From contig CALZFC010000277.1 of the NCBI GenBank assembly GCA_945643635.1, positions 604,501-668,500 on the forward strand: a stretch of 64,000 nucleotides of DNA. The letters are read 5' to 3'. Below the pieces are notes generated by a model. The model ran no database searches, was not told where the DNA came from, and saw nothing but the letters and a program-made list of their open reading frames with translations. The translations under genes and the position numbers were made by a program. Shown here piece by piece: positions 21,543 to 31,205 of this stretch. Each line of letters starts with the position of its first letter. Positions within the stretch are counted from its first letter, which is position 1. This DNA comes from Allodiplogaster sudhausi (taxonomy: Eukaryota > Nematoda > Chromadorea > Rhabditida > Diplogasteridae).

Positions 21543-22195
21543 GAAGACAGGGATGAAATAGGGCTTCGGAAGTTATAAAAGCCTATGATCTATCATTAGA
21601 GATTGGCAAAACCGCTTTTGGAACACGGACCCCTGCACCGCATCACTATAAGTGCGTCTGGGCTGAGGACCAAAGTTGACCGCGGTGTTCAGAGTATGCA
21701 CAAATAGTTAGCACCTAATTTTAACAGCTAGAATCATTATCTGAATTTGTTCAGTGATGACCTGCAAATATATTAAAATCATTATTGAGAAAGGTATATT
21801 AGTAAATGATCGATTTTATCCTCCTGAACCGTTTGCGTCTCAGGCCGAGTGCATGGATCGTGAACTGGGGGTAGGCAACAGGTAAAAACATGTCAATTAA
21901 TAGCGAATAGATCAAAATGTTATGCTCTAGAATACAGCAAAATCATATATCCAATAAAAACTACCCGATTATCAAAGAAACAACACATTTTGTTCAGTAC
22001 GCATAAATGTGCACCCGGGTGATATTGACTTATTGATTTTTTTCTCGCCTTGTAGTCGATCTATGAAATCAATATTCTGGTACTAATAATCTGACAGCAT
22101 AAAGAAGCAACCCTGAAAAGTTCATCAACTTTCATTAACATTGAAAGAAATTATGCACAAAAAACCAAAAGTTAATAGAATTTTGACCGGCACTG

Positions 22196-22769
22196 TATGT
22201 CGAAATTAATAAAATGGAAAAGAAATACAAATAATAATATAAATTGAGGGATCACGCCAAGACGCCGGCGCCGTCCGGCCAAGCTGGCCGCCGCCAGACC
22301 AAGTCGCACTCTCTCGAAGCCGTGAATCCGGATGTCGTCAATGCTGTTTGCAACCTCTCCACACACAGCGCGGGAAGTTCGCTTTACCCGCACTCGCAAA
22401 ACGAACTTTGAAGTGACCAATTTGGACCGGCACTTCAAAGTTCGTTTTCCTATTACTTGGTTGAGTTCACTCTGCATGCACTGAGAAGTGCGGCGTGCGA
22501 GTATCAAGAAACCGAACTTTGCCGGGCCGCCCGGGCCTGGCAGCGGGCTAGCTACACCCCCCCCCCCTCCTTCTCTGCTACCCTCCTGCTTTCCAATGCT
22601 CCCTCCTTTCACCCACCCTTCTCTGCTGCCCCTTCCATCTTTCTTTCTTACTATTCAGAAGATGATAATGTGCAAAACGATCTGCTAATTTCCTTTTAGC
22701 AGTATTTATCAATTTACAATCAATGTACAAAACACGGGATTCAACTATCTAATTGGGGCCACACAACCA
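22196..22769. other. intergenic with a short perfect palindrome
   Basis: AAAACGAACTTTGAAGTG (22398-22415) is exactly mirrored by CACTTCAAAGTTCGTTTT (22431-22448). The core AACGAACTT recurs in another palindrome near 26.85 kb. No exon is supported. A run of C (22557-22567) and a CT-rich stretch follow. Confidence 0.5.
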
Positions 22770-22913
22770 TTAAATATAGGGGAGTTGGGGTACTTGACGA
22801 GGGGGCTGCGCTTCTGGATCGGGATACAGCACGTCGCGGACCAGCGAGGCCTCCAGGCACGAGGGTAACTGAAAAGAATGTATTTGTCGTTGGCAAAAAT
22901 GCTCAAATAAAAC

Positions 22914-22960
<47 letters not shown>

Positions 22961-24035
22961 GAGAGAAAGAGAGAGGGAGATAATACATACCAGCTTTGGC
23001 GGCGGTGGTGGTGGAGGACTCGACGCCACAGCCGCAGAGGCGGAGAGATGGCGAAGGACTTCTTCGGGGAGGTACGCGGCCAGGTCACGGGCCTGCAGGA
23101 AACAGAAATGTTAGGGTGGGTGAAAGGAAGGAGTGCAAAAGAAGCAAATCGATTACGCTTCCAGATGACATGGGCAGAAACAAAACTTCACTTACAGATA
23201 GTCATATACTTGCAAAGTGGATCTTATTTTTTTAGTGGATCTTATTTTTTTAGTGGATCTGAAAGAATCCCAGGCTATGAATCCAACAAATTCTGTCAAC
23301 ACAAAACTTTTTCAAACGTGTGCTTGATTTGTCGATTATAACACATACATATAGGCATAACTATAAAGAAAAAAGAAATTCCTAAACCTTGTGGAAGTGA
23401 GAGACACTCGCAGCCACCGCGGCCACTTAAGAAGGAGAGGAGGGGCTGCCACTTGCATTCGATTCGCAGTCGCCGCTCGACTTCGATCACCTGAGGAATG
23501 ATGTTAAAAAAAGTTTTATATTGCACAATCTAGAAAAAAACTGCTTGCTTATTCAAGAAAGAATGAACACTCATCAGGAATGTTCAATGTGTCCTTCATT
23601 CGTCATATAAAAACATGTAATATTTGAGTGCTTAAAAGAGTAGAAGGCACAAAATGACAAAACAATAAGCTGAGTGTTCAAGACAAACCAGCAAAGACGA
23701 GCAGCTACTCGTCGGTCGCGATGCCATCGCGACGACCACCGTCGATTCCATCAAGCGCCACGGTTTTGCGCGGACTTCACGCAGATCTGCAACAAAAATT
23801 GTATACTCAAAGAGATCAAGAGGATTTCTACAAAATCCAAGCGTTATTAGTCCATAAAAAGTGGAAAAGGTGCAATAATTTGAGCATAAGAGGCATAGCC
23901 ACGAACAGTATAAATTGTATTAACAAAAAAAGAATAAAAACCAGAACAATCAATTACAAACAGACCCCAGATGTTGGCCCTCGCGTCCCGAGGCGCCGGC
24001 GGAGGCGCTCTCCGACGACTTCCGCAATGTCGCCA
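22770..24035 (-). CDS. cluster of exon-like blocks, unassigned
   Basis: Several GC-rich blocks are bounded by good splice signals on the minus strand: 23966-24035 (GDIAEVVGERLRRRLGTREG), a block starting at 23786, 23388-23490 (VIEVERRLRIECKWQPLLSF), 22991-23092 (ARDLAAYLPEEVLRHLSASA) and 22770-22868 (CLEASLVRDVLYPDPEAQPP to a stop). The most protein-like frames do not all join in phase, so the gene may be decayed or my splices wrong. No family is recognised. A GA microsatellite (22919-22980) sits in the last intron. Confidence 0.3.
22919..22980. repeat. (GA)n microsatellite
   Basis: GA run with a few GGGA interruptions. It creates low-complexity Ser/Leu frames on the minus strand. Confidence 0.95.
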
Positions 24036-24828
24036 CTAAAAGATGCTTAAGATATCAATAATACATTGAATAATTACGTTAAAAATGTTTTTTATTAAGC
24101 GGAACAACGAAATATAAAAAAAGAAAGAAGAAAACGCGTCCAAACTCGTATGAATGCCGAGCACACATTGTCAGCCTGAGTATCGCGCAATGCATTTGAG
24201 TTGATGCGCAGCCGCATTTTCTTGGCGCGTTTGCCGGGTCAAAGAGATAACTGCGACTGAGTGTTGCTTTCTTGGATTGTTTTTTTTCATATTTGCTTTG
24301 ATTTTAAACTTTTGTAGGATATATCTAGAACTGAACTGTTCTATTTCTTTTAGAATATGCTCTCGGCTCCATCTGAGAGGCTGCGTGAGCCGTCTCGGTC
24401 TGCAGCGAGCCGCGTTGCATTCCGTTGGCTCGGCCGATGTCATCTTTGCTCAAGGTTATTCTCTTTTTCATTCTCATTTTCTTTTTGTATTGCCAATGTT
24501 TCATACAACTATGCATTACGCACATTTAATGAACCATATATAGTGCTAGCATTCGTGAGTTTTCAAAGTTTTTTTTAAATGTGTTTGGAAACAGCGATAT
24601 TTCATCACAATGACTTATGCTAAAAGATAAATACTTTGTGGTTTAGCATTTTATTTTTGACACTGAAATTTTAATACGGATAACATAGTGTTGATTGCTT
24701 TTTGTTCGCTTAAAGCCGGCTTATTGCATCATGAACGTCGTATTTCGAATTTGAGTTAAATCACTCTTGGAACCTTGCCAAATAGTTCCTTTTTCCAGCA
24801 GCTCGCTCGACTGGAAGTTCACTGAAAG

Positions 24829-24968
24829 ATGCCGCTCGCACGTGATATTCTGCATCCGGACCCGGTTAAGGAGCGCGAGCGCTGCAAGCTCAAGCGCCTC
24901 GTCCAGCACCCGAACTCCGTCATGGACGTCAAGTGCCCCGGCTACAACAAGATCACCACCGTCTTCAG
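24829..24968 (+). pseudogene. ribosomal protein eS27 first coding exon, isolated
   Basis: The ATG at 24829 opens [20 protein letters not shown] followed by [17 protein letters not shown] and KITTVF, a clear match to the N-terminus of 40S ribosomal protein eS27. The family has CPGCYKI; here one Cys codon is absent (CPGYNKI), removing a zinc ligand. The exon ends at AG|GTTCAT, but no following exon with the remaining zinc-finger cysteines was found. The next exon-like block is acyl-CoA synthetase. I infer a truncated gene copy. Confidence 0.7.
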
Positions 24969-25253
24969 GTTCATAGGCAGCCTTTTTTTAATGGAAAGCT
25001 TCCATTTGTTGGGGTCTTTAATTTGAAATGGCAAGACCTTGTTCCTTTTGAATAATATCGCTGGGAAGCGGGAATGGAATTGAATAATTGCTGATATATA
25101 CTTTCTCGCTGATTGTGAGTTCTGATGGTTTTCGATAACCACCAGAAATCCCCCTCTGGCGGGGATATATTTCATTCCTTCTCATATTTCACTTACAATA
25201 GTAGGATGCCACATCGAGTGGGAAAAAAGAATGAAATATTTATGTTAATTTTC

Positions 25254-25682
25254 TGCAGGGCGTGATGCTGACGCATGGAAATGTGATTGCTGACGCGACC
25301 ACTCTCCTGTACTTCAAGCAGTCCCGAATTTTTGATACGGTACGTTATGATTTCTGGTGTTTCATGACCATGTCTTATCGTCTTACCCAGTGGGTCCTAT
25401 TCCTAGTTTCTTTTGCTCCCATCATCGGAGTTTGAAGGAAAACCAAAAAATTTATTAGAGGGGTGGGTTTGTAATCGAATGGAATAGCAGCCATAGTGTA
25501 GTTTGCCTCTTTTGCAGGAAGTGATGATCTCTTTCCTGCCGCTGGCTCACATGCTGGAGAGGCACGTGGAGGTCGGCGCCCGCGCCGGCTTCTGCCGCGG
25601 AGATATTCTCGGACTAGCCAACGACATCAAGGAGTTCAGGCCTACCGTACTCCCTCGAGTCCTCAACAGGCTCTACTATAAG
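25254..25682 (+). pseudogene. long-chain acyl-CoA synthetase, two internal exons only
   Basis: Exon about 25258-25339 encodes GVMLTHGNVIADATTLLYF, the region after the AMP-binding signature of ACSL enzymes. Exon 25519-25682 encodes EVMISFLPLAHMLERHVEV, ARAGFCRGDILGLANDIKEF and RPTVLPRVLNRLYYK. Introns have proper GT and CAG ends and the two exons join in frame. ACSL enzymes activate fatty acids to CoA esters at membranes and are about 650-700 residues long; only about 80 residues are seen. Neither the upstream AMP-binding motif nor the C-terminal lid was found within several kb. The following block near 25841 does not continue the ACSL sequence. Confidence 0.65.
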
Positions 25683-26389
25683 GTTAGAGATGATCGGGCA
25701 ATTCTTAGAGGAGGGTTTGAGATTTCTTTCTCTGTCTCGCTTTCCATCTCATCTCTCTCTCTGTCTCTCACTCATTTTTATGTTTTTTTAACCATTGTGT
25801 TAGCTAATATACCGTAATCTATCTTAATTTTTCTGAATGTCAGCTCCATGGAGGCGGCGACGGCAGCCTCCATTCGTGCCCACTTCAAGAAGGCTGGTCG
25901 AGAGGAAGCAGCAGAAGAAGAGCAAGATCATCATCAAGTCCCCCAAGATTCATGGACGGCATGAACACCATCTAGTTCCTCCGGTTTTTAATCTCTTACT
26001 TAACATTATTGAAACATTTTTTTTAAAGATTAATATTTAAAATAAACTAAAAATATGTTTACCTAGTTATTGAATTTTACTCCTCGTCAATTGCTCTTGC
26101 ATACGTGTGATATTTACGTGCACTGTAGGCCTGATTTTCGAAGTGCTTTACATTGATCTTTTAATAGACTTCTTTTCCAAAGATTCACTTATCGCTTTTT
26201 CCTTTCGTTGTTGAGATATTCTTTTACTATTACAAGTATTATTTGCTTGTAAAATTTGACCCAATCTTATCAGTTTTTTTAACAAATAAACTCTTGTAAC
26301 AGCCCGATGCTTGCATGACTCGAAACAGCAGCCAACAACTTAAGCGGAAGATGTTCATGGAAGAGAAAAGAAGATGGGGAAGTAAATTA
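25683..26389. other. AT-rich stretch after ACSL fragment
   Basis: An acceptor-like CAG and a basic frame near 25841-25960 (RRRRQPPFVPTSRRLVERKQ) could be a terminal exon, but it has no ACSL similarity that I recognise. The rest appears non-coding. Confidence 0.3.
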
Positions 26390-26680
26390 GAGCGAGAGAG
26401 AGATAGGCGGAAGGGGATGAGGAGAGGAGTTGTAGAGAGGGAGAAAGAGAGAGAGAGCGTAGAAAGAGAGGGGGAACAGGATGAGGAGGGGAGCTGTAGA
26501 GAGAGGGAGAGAGAGAGAGCGGATGGAGAAAGAAAGAGAAGAGAGAGAGAGACAGAGAAAGAGAGGGAGAGAGAGAAAGAGAAGAGAGAGAGCAAGAGAT
26601 ATAGAGATAGAGAGGAGAGTGAAAGGGAGAGAGAGAGAGAGAAAGAGAAGAGGGAGAGGAGAGAGAGAGATAGATAACTC
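26385..26680. repeat. GA-rich satellite of about 300 bp
   Basis: Imperfect (GA)n with GAGGGA and AGAAAGAG variants. Long open frames on both strands (all Glu/Arg or Ser/Leu) are products of the repeat. Confidence 0.95.
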
Positions 26681-26844
26681 CTGCTTTATTGCAGAATGAA
26701 CCATGCGCCACGAATGTGCGATAAGTGCAAAATAAGGTGACATGGAAGTCATTTACACTCGAATGTACATATATGCCGATTATTCGAATATTCGAATAAT
26801 CTAAAGTGTGGATAGAACGAACTTATGGCCGGCGAGTTCGCTTT

Positions 26845-26935
26845 CCGGCTGAAAGTTCGTTTCTGTCGTTTTTAAAGTACGTTCTCTGCGTACTTAAAAA
26901 CGAACTTTCCCGCCAGCCGGGCAAAGTATTATACT
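26845..26935. repeat. imperfect palindrome sharing the AACGAACTTT core
   Basis: GAAAGTTCGTTT...AAAGTACG is mirrored by CGTACTTAAAAACGAACTTTC around the short centre TTCTCTG. The AACGAACTTT core is also in the palindrome at 22398-22448, suggesting one family of small foldback sequences. Confidence 0.5.
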
Positions 26936-26989
26936 TTCTGCGCTGTGTGCAGGGCCCCCCCACCGTACGCCCTTTTCTCCCTCTGAAAT

Positions 26990-27240
26990 TCAAAATAAAA
27001 TTTAAATGCCAATTCCCTTCGAGGTTCGCGCCGTCGACTGTTGCGGAAGAGGCTGAACTGGAGATGCTGGGGAGGTCGCCTGACTCCTCCCTGTCGGCCA
27101 TTGAGACGGAGAGCCAGCTCAAGGACGCTGTCACCCCGGCTATCTTCGCCTCTTCTTCACTCATTTCCACTGGCGATAAAATGTCAGAACCACTTTCCTC
27201 AAAACCATTAGTTTTCTTTTGGAAAGTTCTAAGGGCCGGC
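26990..27240 (+). CDS. coding-like block, strand uncertain
   Basis: The plus strand reads VAEEAELEMLGRSPDSSLSA followed by IETESQLKDAVTPAIFASS; the minus strand reads EEEAKIAGVTASLSWLSVSM. Both are open for over 60 codons with balanced composition. A plus-strand acceptor followed by YVSDEDLDTACGISPRF at about 27331 favours the plus strand. No family is recognised; it may be another orphaned exon of this mosaic region. Confidence 0.3.
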
Positions 27241-27869
27241 TAACGGCAAACAAGAAATTTAAAGTTGAAAGTTGAAAAAAAAACCTTCGAAACCAGTAAT
27301 ACTAGAATTGACTTTTATTTATTTTAGCTATGTTAGTGACGAGGATCTCGACACGGCGTGCGGCATTTCTCCGAGGTTTCGCCTCTTTTTGTTGGAAGTT
27401 ATATTCATGGACAATCTCTAAGAAACCGAATTGAATGAACTTCTTGATGTCGAATGATTTAGAGCGGATAAAGTGCATTAGCCACTTGGCTCTCTCACCG
27501 CCTTTCGGCCCTCGCTGTCCTCTTCACTCCGCCCTCACCCGCCCCTCTCCTCTCTTTCTTTCTAAATAAAAAAAAAGGGTTCTTCAAGATGTGAGCATGA
27601 TTTTTTTCAAAAACCTATGACAACGACAGAGCGTGCAATGCTTGGCAATAAGCCTTAAGTACAGTACCAAAAAAGAATATCATTGGTACCCCAAAACCTA
27701 CCCTTAAGGGTCCGAAAATTGTTACCCTGACTCGGTAATTGAAATGGCCAAAGGGTAATGATCAACTTTATGTAAGGTCTCTAGGAGCTCTCCAGAAGGC
27801 TCTGATGTATTATTAGTCCTTGAACTTGACGCAAATTAGCGCCATACGATAGTTTAATTATACTATTAT
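27241..27869. other. non-coding stretch
   Basis: No supported gene apart from the possible exon at about 27331. It contains a CT/CCCTC stretch (27530-27560) and an imperfect inverted CCTTAAGGG motif near 27705. Confidence 0.35.
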
Positions 27870-27980
27870 TTAGCTTAAAAAAAGATAAAACGGCAGGTTA
27901 AGCACAAAAATAACGTTAAAAAAAGTAATGATGTATGTATGTAAAAAAAAAATGACGCGCAAAAACACACTTACAACGTA

Positions 27981-28105
27981 AACGTCTGTTTGCAGCCCGG
28001 AAATGGGCACGAATGCCTTCCTTGGGGCGTCTTTACAGAATATGCAAACCACCTTATGGCAGAGGTGCGGCGAGCCGGAGTTGATGTTGCCTCTGTTCCG
28101 CGAGC
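27981..28105 (-). CDS. orphan exon-like block with CxxC-type cysteines
   Basis: The minus-strand frame reads RNRGNINSGSPHLCHKVVCI then FCKDAPRKAFVPISGLQTDV and runs into GTAAGT-like sequence. The CHKVVCIFC spacing is zinc-finger-like. No neighbouring exon could be linked with confidence. Confidence 0.3.
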
Positions 28106-28675
28106 TGTGAAGTTGAAACAAATATAATGTTATAAAAAGAGTCTGATTGTGAGGTTAAATGTTCGAAGATACACTCAGGTTACTTATGTCATAAAAAAAT
28201 AATACTACTGCACCATTCATACTTGTTCCTTTGCTCGTGTACGGCAAGAACAGCTGGTCAGCGACGAGCGGATAGACACTCTGTACAGAGCAAAGATGAA
28301 CTCTCAATTTTACATTCTAGTCATGAAAAACCATGCTTGAGAAAGCAAGAAGAAGTAGGAAAATATAGGGTGATGGTTTGGGGCTTGGGACACGGAAAGA
28401 AAAAAAAAAGAATTTCTACGTCAAACCCTGGTGGGTTACGGCTCCGGGAATTCCCAAAACCATGTGGATAAGTAAAATAGACAACACCTTTTTAACCCTG
28501 AGAACTCTTAATACATTCTTGAAATCGATGTTCTCCGTAAAGCTCAGAATATCGATATTTATAAATAATGGTAATAATAAACACCTCTGCATGCTGGCAA
28601 CGGTCTTCGAATGACTTGGAGATCAACATCTGTGTGCCAAGGTTCTTCTTCTGTGTTTCTCTTATACACAAAATA

Positions 28676-28833
28676 AAAGTGTCCGCGACATTTCAAAGAC
28701 ACCTGAAAGACAGATGCGAGACACGTGTATTAACATAGGCGTTTTCCATAGTGTCTGGGACATTTGTCTGCCATCCCTGAAAATGTCCTGGACATATCCT
28801 AGACACCTGTCCGTGTCCTCGAGGGAGAATAAT
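28676..28833. mobile_element. partial copy of the ATTATTCTCCCTCG inverted-repeat element
   Basis: Sequence from AAAGACAGATGCGAGACACG to GTCCTCGAGGGAGAATAAT matches the right half of the element at 12918-13460, including GTCTGGGACATTTGTC. The left half is missing, so this is a truncated copy. Confidence 0.75.
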
Positions 28834-29902
28834 CGTGCGGCAACTTGCTGCTTTTAATTTGTTAGTCTTGATGAAGTGAGCACGAAATTCGTAGAAAAAT
28901 AGATCATTTGTTCTTAAGGAAAATTATCTGTGCTTAAAATACGAGCAGGTTTAAGGGTCACAACGGGATTGGCCTGCTGTGAAGAGATCGAGAGAAAACT
29001 AATAAAAACCTCTACACAATCCTAAATTATTTAAAAAAAAATTGCTGTATATAATGAGACAATTGGCCAGTAATGAGATGTTTTCTAATTCTTTTCAGGT
29101 CGTTTTGTTCAGCTTATTCACAAATGAGCAAAGAAAAAAAATCTCAAATCGACTTCATTGTTTTCGTTAAATCAATTTGACTGTTGAATCTCAGCATTTT
29201 AAACATACAGTAATTGCTATAGTCTAAGTTTATCAGTTTGCAGTAGTATGAGAAGTCCATGGAGTGCAGTGCAGCTTTTAAATACTCTCCCTCGAAATCG
29301 AATAAAGTTTTGTTCGATTTCTTCCAAAATGCGCAACCACGTCATTTATTCATTCATACACCCTCTCAAAACATCGAGAGTGCGCGCAAAAAGCTAAAAT
29401 AGAAGAGAAGAGAAGAGAATGATGTATTACAGAGACTCGCCAAACCCCACCGATGCATTTAGTCAAAGAAAATGAAACTATTCGAGTTGCAAAAGAGGGG
29501 TTATTCATACTTTCCAGACGATTGGAGTGTAGGAAGACACATCACTTGGAAGGTAAGAAAATAAAAGACTGAGTATTCTGAGAGAACTGGGATGATAATG
29601 AGAAGGGATGAGAGAAATGGATGAGTGTCCCCTACAGAAGTGAAGGTCAGTTGATTTGGCAAGAGGAGGAACAACATGAAAAACCACGTATGGCGGAGCA
29701 ACCGATGTTATAAAGCACGCGCTAGCCAACTCCTTTCACCTCCTTTAATGTTATTTTTGTTTTTTTCCTAAATGAGTTGCCAATTCATAAAAAAGATGTG
29801 GCGCTATGATATTTTCGTAGCCTCCGTTCACATTCAGTGAAAACTTTATTTTTCCATCATTTGAATATCAGCGATAAGTTTTCTCTAATTTAGCTTCTGA
29901 GA
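28834..29902. other. intergenic region upstream of glycine-rich peptide gene
   Basis: No exon supported on either strand; AT-rich. A TTTAG acceptor-like site 8 bases before 29903 could receive a spliced leader. Confidence 0.4.
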
Positions 29903-30169
29903 ATGCGTCAGCTCGTTTCTTTCCTGCTGCTTGTGCTCTTCTGTGGCACACTGACAGTTTCTGGTTTCGGACAAGGCGGTTTCGGTGGCTCCAGTTTTGG
30001 ACGTCCCGGCGGCTTTGGCGGCTCGAGTTTCGGGCGGCCTGGCGGGTTCGGACAAAGTGGTGGATTCGGCCAATCCGGGTTCGGCGGCGGCGGTTTTGGC
30101 GGTGGAGGCAGTGGCTATGGTCGACCTTCCGGTGGAGGATATGGACGACTCGGCTACGGTAAGCGGTGA
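29903..30169 (+). CDS. glycine-rich secreted peptide precursor (nlp/antimicrobial-like)
   Basis: A single-exon frame of 88 residues. Residues 1-21 form a strong signal peptide (MRQLVSFLLLVLFCGTLTVS). The rest is Gly/Phe/Ser/Arg repeats: two copies of GGFGGSSFGRP, then GGFGQS units, GGGGFGGGGSGYGRP and the end GRLGYGKR. This composition resembles nematode neuropeptide-like or epidermal antimicrobial peptides (the YGGYG-type nlp group) and glycine-rich cuticle peptides. The terminal G-K-R would allow amidation after dibasic cleavage. The start is fixed by the signal peptide. Exact orthology is not claimed. Confidence 0.75.
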   Translation: MRQLVSFLLLVLFCGTLTVSGFGQGGFGGSSFGRPGGFGGSSFGRPGGFGQSGGFGQSGFGGGGFGGGGSGYGRPSGGGYGRLGYGKR

Positions 30170-31205
30170 TTATGGAGGACAACCGACACTTCACCATATC
30201 TGATCATTGCTATTAGAAGATCATTCTACTTTTCTTCGACTGTCCGCTATATTAATTCAAGAACACGCATTATTTTGAATGACTAGAGATTGAACATTTT
30301 GCGCTTGCATCACACTGCAAAAAATAATGAAGCATGAGCATATACCTGTTGTGACATGTTACTTGTTGTATACGTGCATACATATCTGATACACAAATTG
30401 CCAACTCGGCAACGCCATTGACCGCAATGAATGATGACGTTGAAGTGACGTTGTGGTCATACCAAGTTGAAGCCTTAGTGTCAATCTTATCAAAGACTAA
30501 AATATGCATGTATATGCATGAATAATGGTGATGTCATTCGTATAATCTGCTGGTTGGGAATGGTGACATTAAAAAGAGCAATGGCTTTGATGTGTGAAAG
30601 GCTTCCTTGGCTGAAATGATTGCAACTCGTCCAAAGACTCGTAATCTTGGCATGCAAATGCACAACAGACGTAGCTTCATATGATCAGAAGTGAATAGCA
30701 GATACCTTCATAATTATATTAATAATTTTACATTTATATTAAAAATTCTCTTGCATACGTAAATCTGAGACCAACGACCGTCTTACGAGATTAATAGGAC
30801 CAATGAAGACCTACGGTCATGGCGCCTCCATTGCAAAAAGTAGTCTATGTGCAAATATACAGAAAGATAGAAGCCAAGCTGGAGGAGTGCAAATATGGAC
30901 ACAAAGACGGCGCAGATTGTCGACAACAGCACCATGTAAACTGAGAGCGAAGTTACTGAGAAGCAGATTTATGTCAAGTTCAAAAATTGAGCGCAATTTC
31001 AAGGGCTTCTTGGGTTCGACTGCTTCCTGCTCAATTCGCTCAAATATATAAGGGTGGAACAAATGGCGAAGTCTTTCTTATTCCGTTTTCTGCCTATTTC
31101 CTCAAAAACTATGTCCGAAAACTGAATCTTGAATCCTATTTCCAGGAAGTCCGTAATTCATATTATACTTAGCATACAATTCTCAACCACTGCTTATCAT
31201 ACAAA
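30170..31205. other. intergenic region upstream of guanylate cyclase A
   Basis: No supported exon. AT-rich with ATGCATGTATATGCAT palindromic simple sequence near 30504-30520. Probable promoter region of the cyclase gene. Confidence 0.4.

Larger units (their letters stand above)
16724..22195. mobile_element. long-TIR (Tc1-like ends) element enclosing a LINE
   Basis: The left terminus CAGTGCCGGTCAAAATTC at 16724 is mirrored at 22195, with TA on both sides (16722-16723 and 22196-22197). The inverted repeats run about 655 bp each (16724 to about 17379, and about 21535 to 22195) and are almost identical. Between them lie a non-LTR retrotransposon on the minus strand and a smaller inverted pair (about 17376-17430 and 17580-17627). 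No DDE transposase frame was found. The simplest reading is a palindromic Tc1-like nonautonomous element with a LINE inserted in its centre. A single mobile unit is also possible. Confidence 0.8.

Noticed and set aside
16724..22195. Autonomous Tc1/mariner transposon
   Set aside because: No DDE/DDD transposase frame is present; the coding content is a LINE.
26239..26752. Overlapping open frames of 70-120 residues on both strands
   Set aside because: They consist of Ser/Leu or Glu/Arg runs produced by the GA satellite.
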